Shown piece after piece: positions 43,151 through 53,463 of a DNA stretch of 64,000 nt. This DNA comes from Batillaria attramentaria (taxonomy: Eukaryota > Mollusca > Gastropoda > Batillariidae): assembly GCA_018292915.2 (NCBI GenBank), contig JACVVK020000198.1:937001-1001000 (forward strand), in the 5' to 3' direction. The translations under genes were made by a program, and so were the position numbers. Within the stretch, counting starts at the first letter, position 1. Each line of letters starts with the position of its first letter. A model generated the notes under the pieces. The model saw only the letters and a list, made by a program, of their open reading frames with translations. It did no database searches and was not told the origin of the DNA.

Positions 43151-43472
43151 GAGGAGAAGGCGTGGGCGAACGGCAAGAAACCACCTGTCTCACGGCAAAA
43201 CCCGAGACTGCACTTTACACTAGTGCAACAAGGCCAGGAGGAAGAATGAAACTTTTGCATGGGATTTATTGTCGCCTGGCATGATCAGCGTCCCGGCCGG
43301 TGTTTGCACATCACTTAGTCCTTCCAGTGGGCCGTCTCAGTAGAAGGGAACTGCCTGATACAGGAATCATAATTCAATATCCGCCAGGCTGCCGATGGTG
43401 TCTGGGGAGCTATCAAGCGCACTGGAATAAAGTGCAGCCTGCACAAGCTGAAATGTGAAAGCCATGCTCCCC

Positions 43473-43477
<5 letters not shown>

Positions 43478-43544
<67 letters not shown>
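43478..43544. repeat. (CA)33 microsatellite
   Basis: Simple repeat in otherwise anonymous DNA (43151-43914). Confidence 0.97.
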
Positions 43545-43545
<1 letters not shown>

Positions 43546-43914
43546 CTACAAACGCTACATGCTGTTTCAATTTTCTTGTTATCTGATAACGTGATCTCTT
43601 TATTTACAAAATGGTCGTCCGCACTGAATTCAAGGTTTGTTCCGCCGGAAACACGTATAGAAGTAAATGCAAGCGCACCAGACTTGACGACTGCAGGAAG
43701 CGACGAGAAATGTTTAACTCATTCCGCACGACTTCAAGATTTCACTGAGTCCCTGCAGCCCTGCTACGACTACAGTCGTTAATGGTCAGTAGCGTGCGAA
43801 ATCTTCGTTCCGTTCCACCGTTGCCAGCCGTTACCAGGTTATCTTGGAGTGATCGCCCTTAGAAACGGTTACCGTTGAGTACGTTTTCACGCAGGTTTAT
43901 GCGGTAAAAAGATT

Positions 43915-44180
43915 CAAAGATTTTATTCCTTTCTCCCCATTTGGGGTATGGAGGAATGTCAAGTAATGCATCATTCATGATTCTTATACGTACAGAATTA
44001 CAAAAACGCATGTAGGACGGAAGTCTTCACAACAGTCCAAACTGCACATCGCATAATAGTGCACGTGTGTGAGGTGAAACATGTCACCATAGTTACAAAC
44101 ATACCTACATGACATACTAGACGATTTTACTATTTCTAATGAATTTTGCCAGACTTAGCAATGTTTTCTTTGGTAGTTCT
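43915..44180 (-). repeat. LINE 3' end, truncated
   Basis: The minus strand ends CATTCCTCCATACCCCAAAT, GGGGAGAAAGGAATAAAATC and a TTTGAATC tail, with AATAAA near the terminus. Same family as 39775-39872. Confidence 0.6.
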
Positions 44181-45229
44181 AGTGACATGTACCAGCAGAA
44201 ATTAAAAAAAGGATGAAAAAAACAGAATATTCACGAGAAGGAGGCTTGGTGTCACGGCGCGGACACCAGGCAGCTAGCGTCAGACGTACGATGGTAGCGT
44301 CAGTGAACAGCGGGTTAAAATGGAAGCCACTATTGGTTTGTTCCGCAATATTACAAACCTACGACCCCTTTTGTGAAAAAGTCAGTGTCACAAGCATCTT
44401 GCACCGTTCTGGTGATCTTGTTCATAGTGTTCATGTCATCCCTGCAGTACCTCACGAAACTTCGAGATACTAGAGCATCGTTCTAACAACAACAACAAGA
44501 ACAACAACAGAACTCAAACAAACAAACAAACAAAAACCCCACCTGATTACCACAGTTGGTTCTCTATTTGCGCCGAAAAATGGGAAATCTATAGCCCAAA
44601 TTTCCATGATTTACAACTGGAACACGTGCGGCCATATTACCGGTTCCGCAGATTGACAGAAAGGGCAAGACGGATCTAGGAAAAAGGCCTTGTAATCTGC
44701 TGTTGGAACCCAGGATGACTGACCCGGCGTGCCCTCATTGAAAACCACTATGTTCTGGATCATAAAAATTCATGCGCGGCGCTGACCCGCGCCATTTTCC
44801 AATCAGGGACCGTTGTCTATACTCGCTTCACACACGCTATTCGGCAATCGGCTATAATATGGGCACGTCTATAGAAAACAACTGCGGTGAGGCCAGGCTG
44901 CTGCTGGAATTTATTCTAAAAGAAAACGACAAGGTTATCTGCAAAACTTCAAATACAAATGTCAATGACGCAATTACTGCTTCAGCCAATCAAATGGTAT
45001 GTGACATAATATGTCTTCAATGAAATCGTCGTCCTTGATCTTCGTTGTTTGTAAGATTAACTGCGCAACTTCCGGTACAAAGACAATGACGCAATTACGG
45101 CTGAGGCCATTGCAGAGGAGCACGATGCGGCGTTTTCAATGAAACCTTTGTCCTGGCCTTGTTCTGGTCGTGTGTCTTGTTTCCCTTTCCTTCTCTTCAT
45201 TCTGTGAACTGCTAGAAGTGAAGTCGTCT
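44181..45229. other. anonymous DNA with a diverged direct duplication
   Basis: CAATGACGCAATTACTGCTTC (about 44963) and CAATGACGCAATTACGGCTG (about 45085) lie in two similar segments of about 100 bp. (AAC)n/(AAAC)n at 44486-44535. No confident exon. Confidence 0.45.
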
Positions 45230-45980
45230 TCAAAGTAGACCACTACCAGTAGACCAATGAACACCACTGATTGTACCAATACACCAGTGAACACCACTGC
45301 ATGTACTCGTAGTCCATGAAACACCACTACGTTTATCAGTAGACCTGAAACAGCACATGTACCAGTGGACCTGTTCCCTGTGAGTCTGTGTGTATGAAAG
45401 TGGTGTATGTAGTTATGATGTACGGCGCTTAGCATGTTTCATTTCATGTATGGGCACCTTATAAGTCGTCATTATTATTATTATTATTATGAACCTGTAG
45501 ACCTGAAACACCACATGTACCAGAAGACCTGAAACACAACTACAAGTTCCAGTAGACCCTAAACACCACTACATGTTCCAGTAGACCCTAAACACCACTA
45601 CATGTAACTGTAGACCTGAAACACCACCAGCAGCACCAGTAGACCTGAAACACCACCAAAAATACCAGTAGACCTGAAACACCACCAGGTATAGCAGTAC
45701 ACCTGAAACACCCCTACATGTTCCAGTAGACCCTAAACACCGCTACATGTTCCAGTAGACCCTAAACACCGCTACATGTTCCAGTAGACCCTAAACACCC
45801 CTACATGTTCCAGTAGACCCTAAACACCGCTACATGTACCAGTAGACCTGAAACACCACCAGATGTACCTGTAGACCCGAAAAAACCACTACATGTACTC
45901 GCACAGCATGAAACACCACTAACCAGTAGACTATTAAACACCATGAACTAACCAGTAGACTATGAATCAACACCAACAGT
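45230..45980 (-). repeat. 30-bp minisatellite, about 25 units
   Basis: The core unit CCAGTAGACCCTAAACACC plus CTACATGTT is reiterated with many variants (ACCTGAAACACCACC and others). A 29-30 bp period keeps minus-strand frames open for short spans, reading GL-V-x-VVF type repeats. I consider these incidental. An (ATT)n run interrupts at about 45473-45490. Confidence 0.93.
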
Positions 45981-46484
45981 AGACACACAAAAAACCCACC
46001 ACCACTACCAGCTGCGAGCACAGTTACAGACCGACAAAATAACACATCTCATCCATTACCAAAGAGCAAAATCAATGAAAATTTCACCCCGTGATTCGAT
46101 ACCACGCAGCAGTGCCGCTACGTTATCAAATCACGAACATAGACCGATTCATAACCTTCTGTCAAGCCGTGTCTGACTAGTGACATCGCGACTTGCTAGA
46201 CTTTTCAATGCACTTTCCCTGAGTGTCCTTTCCTTCAATTCACTGCGGGGCAGCTTTCACTGTAACCAGATTCCCTGCGTGGATGAGGGGGGAGCATTGT
46301 ATCCCGAGGACAAGTCGCGGGCATATTACCGGACTATTATGAGGACGGTCGTCATTTGGAGAAAAACCCATGGCTCTCCCATTTCCAGGCTTTTTTGATG
46401 CGTGAGTGGTCCTCTTCCATCATTACGCTTTAGATCTATATGATTATCGTCACGCCACCGGTTGTATATTCCCTTTCCTCTTCT

Positions 46485-46488
<4 letters not shown>

Positions 46489-46536
<48 letters not shown>

Positions 46537-46682
46537 TTTATTTTCCAACGGTGAAAGTTTTGGCAGAAATACCATGTTCGAACTTGCCGTTGCTAAACTA
46601 CGAGAATATGAGCAAAGGAAGGAAAATCTAAAAGCTACAGGAACGTAGGAGGAAAAAGTGTAGAAACAAGTTACACATTTAA

Positions 46683-46720
<38 letters not shown>
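46489..46720. repeat. two (GA)n microsatellites flanking a 150-bp segment
   Basis: (GA)23 at 46489-46534 and (GA)17 at 46686-46720. The 150 bp between (GAACTTTATTTTCCAACGGT, GCTAAACTACGAGAAYATGAG) recurs at about 49460-49560, also next to (GA)n, so (GA)n plus this segment is a dispersed unit, possibly a LINE/SINE 3' end with AATAAAG on the minus strand. Confidence 0.75.
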
Positions 46721-46725
<5 letters not shown>

Positions 46726-46770
46726 GCGAGAACAGTGGGATGTGGGTAAGTCAAGGTTCTATTCATCCGT

Positions 46771-46905
46771 GATGGGTGGAAGGGTTTTTGAGAGTTTAAC
46801 GTCCTTTTCCACCACATATGGGTGATATCAAAGACGACGCAACGAGAAAAAGGCCAGCACGAATGTTTGGGCCCAGCCGGGATTCGAACTCACGACCCTT
46901 GCATA
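46771..46905 (-). repeat. SINE-A, 5'-truncated
   Basis: Contains GGGTGATATCAAAGACG, GGGATTCGAACTCACGACCC and stops before the A box. Confidence 0.82.
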
Positions 46906-47494
46906 ATCAAAGGTTAACAGAATCAATACACTGGAAAATATTCCAGAAATTCTTCCTGACCTCGAAGAATGACAGAGGTAATTTACCTACTTGTCTGTCA
47001 AGACAACAACACTATCTGAGAAAATAAAAAGCAAAGTCCTGAAATTACTCTGAACTTTCGTTTTGCTGGAGTCACAGCCCTCAGACTGACGTCATCACTT
47101 CCTTCTTTTACATCAGTTACAGGCGATCAGCTGACATTACGGAATTCAACCTACTCAAGAACCAGATGACATTTCCGCACTGTGATCTACACCCCACGGT
47201 GCCCGTGTCATCTGTTGTGTCGGTATATCTGGGACAACACAAGGCCGCGAGAAATCAATTACAGGAATTCACGCAGAACCAGCAATTCAGCATGAAAGAC
47301 TGTTTGTTGACTGCGCTAACTGCTTGTCTTGTAAACAGTGCAGTTCGTGATGCAGCTGTGGTGTCAAGCGCTATTTACAGGCTGTAATGAAGTGCCAGTG
47401 TCTTGTCCTACTCGATATATCACGTACCATTCAGCTATAGGGGTTCCTCTATAGTGAAATATATTTGGAAAAGGGTTAGTGTCTGGTGGCAGGG
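46906..47494. other. anonymous DNA
   Basis: No exon or repeat recognised. Confidence 0.4.
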
Positions 47495-47690
47495 GACTTG
47501 GCCAAGTGGTTCAGGCTCCGCTACGGATCCTGAGGCACAAGTTCCAGTCCCCGACATGCAGGAATTTGGCTCGTTTTTCTTTTAATTGTTTCTTAATCGA
47601 ATCCGAATCATGTGCAGACCGACTCGTTCACAGTGCCCATCTGTTTAGCAGAACATTTCACGCACGTGCTATACGTGATACACCATAGAC
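47495..47690 (+). repeat. SINE-D copy
   Basis: Head GGACTTGGCCAAGTGGTTCA, CGCTACGGATCCTGAGGC, degenerate B box AGTTCCAGTCCCC, body ATGCAGGAATTTGGC and tail ATGTGCAGACCGACTCG. It leads directly into the tandem array at 47645. Confidence 0.75.
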
Positions 47691-48345
47691 ACTAACCTTA
47701 ATAATTAGTTCAGACTACCAACTCCGAGTAACACCTATCACACACGTACTATACGTACTATACCATACAAAAAGGACTGACCTGAATAATTAGTGCAGAT
47801 GAACCAACTCCAAGTAGAACCTTTCACACACGTGTTATACGTGACATACCAGGAACACTGACTTGAATGATAAGTTCAGATGAACCAGCTCCTAGTAACA
47901 CCTTTCACACACGTACTATACGTAATATACAAAAAGCACTGACCTGAATAATTTGTTCAGATAAACAAACTCCTAGTAGAACCTTTCACACACGTACGTG
48001 ATATACATGCAATGTACCTTGAGCACGGATCTGAATAATTAGTTCAGATGAACAAGCTCCTGGTAGAACCTTTCACGCACGTGCTATACGTGATATACCG
48101 GGGTACCAGGAACACCTGACCTGAATAAATAGTTCATGTGAGCCATCTCCTAGCAACAACTTTCACTTGCAAAGACTACTAGCACGTTTCACACACTTTA
48201 TATACGACACACCTGGAACACTGACCTGGGGGTGGGTGGGTGTTTGGGAGTTTAACGTCCTTTTCCACCACAAATAACACTGACCTGAATAATTAGTTCA
48301 GAGGAACCAGCTTCTGGTAGCACCTTTCACTCGCACAGCACAGGA
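47645..48345 (+). repeat. tandem array of about eight 80-87 bp units
   Basis: Each unit has TTTCACACACGTRYTATACG, a GAACACTGACCTGAATAATT block and AGTTCAGATGAACCAGCTCC. Unit starts are near 47647, 47733, 47820, 47900, 47981, 48068, 48185 and a partial unit at 48288. The first unit is fused to the SINE-D tail. A SINE-A tail is inserted in the last units. Confidence 0.9.
48229..48275 (-). repeat. minute SINE-A insertion (47 bp) with target duplication
   Basis: Flanked by AACACTGACCTG (48217-48228 and 48276-48287), a word belonging to the host tandem unit. Only the 3' tail of SINE-A is present, ending at CCACCAC. Confidence 0.82.
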
Positions 48346-49386
48346 CAAACGCCCGGACTCCGGTTCACCAGACAGCTCAAAATGTCCTCCACCTCGGACC
48401 TCCGCCAAATCAGTTTAATCGACTCCTACAGCTCACTCCTTGCCACCGCAGATCCTTCCTTAGCAAATCAACACATCGATTTTTCAATTTGCAGAGTGGC
48501 ACGGACGCACAAAAATGATCCTCGGTGAATTTCCGATTACACAATCACAGCGTGTAGAAATGGCCACCTCGAAAACCAATAAATCAAATAAATATAAACA
48601 GGTTGTAATTCAATCAGAATATCTCACTGCGATGTTGACGTTGTGTGAAATCAAACCGATTGCATGTGCGAACTGGCCACTGATGAAAACAAAGGTTTTT
48701 TTACGGCCAGAGAAACACACGAGTACAATTTTCCAAATTACTATACTGATCTAGTGAGCTGTGCCACATCCTGGTTGAATGGTTAAAAGCAAAGACACCG
48801 ACGCACACTGAAGTCATTTTTATGACAAAAGTTACGCCTTCAGCGAGTGAGCGTGAAGACCTGTCGGTCCGCAAAAACAAAACAAAGTCTTCATGTCAAT
48901 CAGTTAGTCACACACGTGAGTCAAACACAAACCAAAAAAAAACAAAAAAAAATACGGGCCACGTGGTCAGTGTAATCCTTGCACGCCCCGCCTCCTGGTA
49001 CCGAAGACCAATGATCAAGACAGTCAATCAGCGTTCACAGACACTCTAGCAGCTGCCACGCACTGTATTCACAGTATTAAACTTCCAGTTTCCATCACCG
49101 GACTCACATGCACGGACTCGTAACACTCCCATGGCCAACAGAAACAGTGCCACGAGCGCCTCGTGACCCCGGTGAATAAGAAAACCTGGCCAGCCAATCA
49201 GAGACATGGGCGGGAGTGTATCGATCCGCATGTCACGCGGCACCGACAGTACCGTACGTCCTCGCGTTAACTGCTTGCCACTTTCTCCCCAAAAAGCACT
49301 GACTGTGGGTGATGAAAATGAAACGCCCATCACCTCCGCCGGCGCCTTTCATAAATCGGTGGTGGCCGGGGGTTGTCGTACGTGGA

Positions 49387-49420
<34 letters not shown>

Positions 49421-49626
49421 GGGGAGGCGCAGAGAGAGAGAGAGAGAGAGAGAGAATGACAATAATCTTTATTTTCCAACGGTAGAAGTTTTGGCAGAAA
49501 TACCATTTTCGAATTTGCCTTTGCTAAACTACGAGAACATGAGCAAAGGAAGCTACAGGAATATAGAGGGGGGGGGGGGGGGGGGGGGAGGGGGTGGCAC
49601 AAGTTACGCATATAAACTCAATGAAA

Positions 49627-49693
<67 letters not shown>

Positions 49694-50508
49694 AAGAGAG
49701 AGAGAGAGAGATGGTGATGATGATGATGATGATGACGACGATGATGATGATGACGACGACGAAACTTCAGATTTCAACGGTCAAAGCTTTAACAGAGATA
49801 AACGCCAGTATACTAAACCTACCGTTGCTACACTGATTATGCAGAGCCATATCTTATCAAGAAGACTTCAAAGAGAAATAAACTTGAAACGAAATAAAAT
49901 GCAAAATGAATCCTTATTTTTCAAGGACAGAGAGAAGTAATTGCGCAGGCCTGTCTGTCACCTTGCTATTAGTGATTTCCCAAAACTATCTCACTAGAAC
50001 TGCGGTAACTGATGAACTGAGCGATTTCACTGAGAGAGAGAGAGACACACACACACAGAGAGGGGGGAGGGGGGGGGGGTTCTCACGACGACTGACTGAG
50101 ATGGTGACAAAAACATCACCAGAGCAGACATCCCTTGAGAGAAAATCCATTCGACTTTAAACAATTATTTTTCTTTTACTCCAGAGAGCCGCACACGGTC
50201 TCCGTTCTTGTGTCTCACTTCGATCTCCCGTAGACAAAACATGGGAGAACATGATCCCGCAAAAACAGCGGTGTCTTTTCGTGAGGCGTACGGCGAAGGG
50301 GCCGTAACTTTGGTTTACCACATGGCACCAGTTATCCTTCATTTCCTAAGGGAGGTTATAGAAAGCCCTTTTTTTGTGGGGATGGCTCTGCTGTGGTTTT
50401 AGCTCCGCAAACAACGCTGTTCACAGGCGGGGTGATAAGCAGCTCCCCTGAAAGTGCCCGAAAGTGCGTCGAAAAGAGGCTTTAATTATCGAGTCAGGAA
50501 GTCGCGCG

Positions 50509-50580
<72 letters not shown>

Positions 50581-51294
50581 CAGACTGCAAGCTAAAAAAA
50601 AAACACCCCCCCCCCCAAAATAAAAAATTAAAAAAAAATAATAATAATAATAAATTAAAAAACAACAAAAATAACAAACAAACAAACAAAAAACCAAAAA
50701 CAAACACAAAAACAACAACAACGACAAAACTCAACAAAATTAAAAACAAAACAACAACACCGCCACTAAAAAAAACTGCGCCTGTCCGTTGCAGCAACTG
50801 AGTACGCCATACTGCGTTCCTATCTCTTTACCGTCAGGAAATATCCAAAGTGTTGTGAAACATGACAGCCTAGCTATCACATGAACCGTATCAAAATAAA
50901 TACTGCCGCATAGTGTACGTGTCGCATATGCCGACAGGCATAACACAATGATCAATTCAAATACACATTACTAGAACTCAGGAACAGCCAGCCTGGTTCG
51001 CCTATCGGTTTTATTAAGTTTGTGTACGGGCAAACCATAATATTTAGCTCATTTTATCGACAGAGAAACAGTGGACGAAACAAGAGTCAAAACATTTTAC
51101 GTTCAGTGGATGTACGTGACGGTTTCGTTGTTTATTCAGGCGTGGCTGTCTAGCAAAATGTGGTTGACAGATGAGTTAACAAAATCCATAAATATTATCA
51201 TTCACCTACGCAGTGGGAACAAAAGAATGGACGAAATGTTCTGCGTGGAAGTTGTGCTTTTTGTTTTGTTTTGTTTGTTTCTCCTTCATCGGGA

Positions 51295-51298
<4 letters not shown>
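48346..51298. other. gene-poor stretch with simple repeats
   Basis: (GA)n/G18/(GA)n 49387-49455, G-run 49567-49588, (CA)31(GA)n 49629-49710, (GAT)n/(GAC)n 49710-49762, (CA)n/G 50035-50080, (CG)5(CA)33 50503-50578 and A-rich CAA/AAC 50593-50770. The 244-aa plus-strand frame over 49206-49940 is assembled from these repeats. No exon recognised. Confidence 0.5.
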
Positions 51299-51348
<50 letters not shown>

Positions 51349-51364
51349 GCACGCACGCACGCAC
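51299..51364. repeat. (CA)22(CGCA)n microsatellite
   Basis: Simple repeat. Confidence 0.97.
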
Positions 51365-51430
51365 GGCACCTAAATGAAACTTAATGACAAATAATTTTGT
51401 GCAAGGGCTCTCTCATTCCGTAATGCTCTA

Positions 51431-51487
51431 AACGGGGAGGGGGTGGGTGGGTGTTTAGGAGTTTAACGCCCATTTCCACCACGTATC
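51431..51487 (-). repeat. minute SINE-A insertion (57 bp) with target duplication
   Basis: Flanked by the perfect 10-bp repeat TAATGCTCTA (51421-51430 and 51488-51497). It retains only the SINE-A tail up to CCACCACGTA. Confidence 0.85.
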
Positions 51488-51551
51488 TAATGCTCTAGCA
51501 GACGACGCGATAACAGTAGTAGTCCCCCTTGGCTAGAGGTCGGCTTTTGAC

Positions 51552-51555
51552 CTAG
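51552..51555. other. target-site duplication CTAG (3' LTR side)
   Basis: Identical CTAG follows the other LTR at 60388-60391. A 4-bp duplication suits Ty3/gypsy integrases. Confidence 0.85.
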
Positions 51556-52641
51556 TGTAGCGCCGGAGGCGCGGCCGAAGTGGTTATTCCATCCTCTGAC
51601 ACTACATTTAAGTTTAGAGAATGTCTGAGTAAAGAGTGCGTGTGGAATTAATGTTAGCGCACTGTACAGGCCGCTGAGCGACGCCTGAACACAAACACAC
51701 ACACATCCACACTCTCAGACTCGCTCCCGTGCACACGCAACAAAGAAAGAAAACATGCAGCACTCCCTTTCATACGCACTGCAGGCTGACATGCAAGTCA
51801 TAACAAAGAGGAGTCTGAAGTTTCTGTTCTTATTATTAAACAAAATATTAAAAAAATAAACAAAGAGAGGTAGACTCTATTTCCGAACCTCAGTACTAGA
51901 ATTTGGAAACACGGGGCCTAAAACGAACAATCAGGTTCGTGTGGTGATGGCTTAATTAAACAAAGAGGAAAAAAAAATATATAGTCACACAGAATACAAC
52001 ACGAGTACGAACGGACAGACAAACAGACAGACTGACAAACCAACAAACTATACACAACTACAAATCTGACTAAATAAAAATAACTCCTACAAACACTACA
52101 CCTTCTCACTTACTCTGAAACACATAAAATTACCAACAAAACCTTTATCAAGCCGTTCTTTCCAAAATACAATACTAACCCAAATTTTCGTAATCCAATC
52201 AAGAATCCACACTGGTAATCCACACTAATAACACTGGTTAATAATCCACTGGTACTCCCACTGATGGAACTGAAGCGACTAATAATCAAACTAATGGGGC
52301 TGGTGGAGACACCGGTGGAGACACCGGTGGGGACACCGGTGGCCCGAAGAGGCGAGCACTGGCGGCACAGAGGTATCCAAACAAAAACGGTCGGCTGTCT
52401 GCTAATACTTATTTTAGTGGAGCTTTTATACATTTTGCCCTCCTCTGCCTGTGCACGTGTGGGGTTACTTGGGGTCAGCCCGCTGTCAATCAAAGAAGCG
52501 ACCGAAAACAATGCTGACTAAATCATCCAAAATGTGCACGTAGGCAATTTTTTCCCTCTTTCTCTCTAATTATTACAGACACATAAATTTACAAATAAAA
52601 TCATACACAAAAACATTCAAAAAAAATACAACTTCTTTACA
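51556..52641 (-). repeat. 3' LTR (1086 bp)
   Basis: Read on the minus strand it starts TGTAAAGAAG and ends GCGCTACA. It differs from the 5' LTR by one substitution (CACTCT versus CACACT near 51711) and three homopolymer or dinucleotide indels near 52550, 52570 and 52613. A TATAAAAG box lies at 52430-52423. Confidence 0.97.
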
Positions 52642-52660
52642 CCACCTCCTCCCCATTAAA
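52642..52660 (-). other. polypurine tract
   Basis: The minus strand reads AATGGGGAGGAGGTGG immediately before the TGTAAAG start of the 3' LTR, the expected plus-strand primer position. Confidence 0.88.
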
Positions 52661-52869
52661 AGTTCGTCCCGAACTTTCGGAAAACAAAATTCCTTAGTAC
52701 ACAAAATACACAAAACAATATCAAGTGAAAAAAAATATAAAAACACATTAGAAAATGTCTTTTCTTCGTCTAGCACCAAGTCCCTAAACACTGTTCATTT
52801 TATCATTTATGTCACTCAGTCTCAAAACAGATGAGATCAAGGAATGATGAGCATGGTGGTGTGAGATCT

Positions 52870-53274
52870 TCAGCGACAGGTTGGTAATTTTTCTCTCGGT
52901 TGTCGACCCTGCGTTGTTGACATGGTACTTGACGGTGCTTGTGCGGTCTCGGTCTTCTCCGTCTGGGTCGCTCGGTTGGTTGACTTGGTGCGGTGGTGGC
53001 CATGCTTCTGACAACAGCAACAGCATTTATTTCGGGGACTGTACGTCGGTTCCGGGCGAGGCCTGTAGCTGTGAGGACGGCTTGACCTCTCGGTCGGCTT
53101 CTGGTGTTGGTCGGGTTCGCGCCGGTTCTGGTTCAACCTCTTGGTTGTAGGCGTGCGGTCGCGGTGATCTCGGTGATTATGACGTGGCGGTTCATCCCGT
53201 CTTCGGGCGTATTGACAACAGCGGCGGCGATGCCCAGCTGTAGAATGCTGCGGCTTCATGGTCTGCAAAAGCAT
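52870..53274 (-). CDS. small basic Cys/His-rich ORF between integrase and 3' LTR (unknown)
   Basis: A 134-codon open frame in the place where some LTR elements carry env or an accessory gene. It is strongly basic, rich in Arg, His, Thr and Pro, with the cluster NKCCCCCQKHGHH at about residues 83-95 and no signal peptide or membrane span. A possible splice acceptor (TGCTTTTGCAG, ending at 53263) lies just before an ATG in good context (ACCATGA, 53259). This would let a spliced subgenomic RNA start at the sixth codon. An A5 run near 52890 lies close to the end, and the other two frames stay open for another 20-30 codons, so the true C-terminus is uncertain if there is an indel error. I recognise no family. 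It could be non-coding 3' region. Confidence 0.35.
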   Translation of the reverse strand: MLLQTMKPQHSTAGHRRRCCQYARRRDEPPRHNHRDHRDRTPTTKRLNQNRREPDQHQKPTERSSRPHSYRPRPEPTYSPRNKCCCCCQKHGHHRTKSTNRATQTEKTETAQAPSSTMSTTQGRQPREKLPTCR

Positions 53275-53463
53275 GTGACAACATATTTACAAGCGCCTGT
53301 AGACTGAAGGTTACGGGATACAGATGTCAAGGCATGGGCATGCTGGACGAAGAACGAAAATTAGCAGGAAGCTGCTGGTGCAGTGCTCAACAAATATTTC
53401 GAAATCTGGCAGCGGTCGCGACCAATTCAAGTGTCGTTGTCAGTAGCTCAGGGATATAACCGG

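Noticed and set aside
49206..49940. 244-codon plus-strand ORF with poly-Asp, Arg-Glu and His-Thr runs
   Set aside because: Built from successive (GA)n, G-run, (CA)n and (GAT)n microsatellites.
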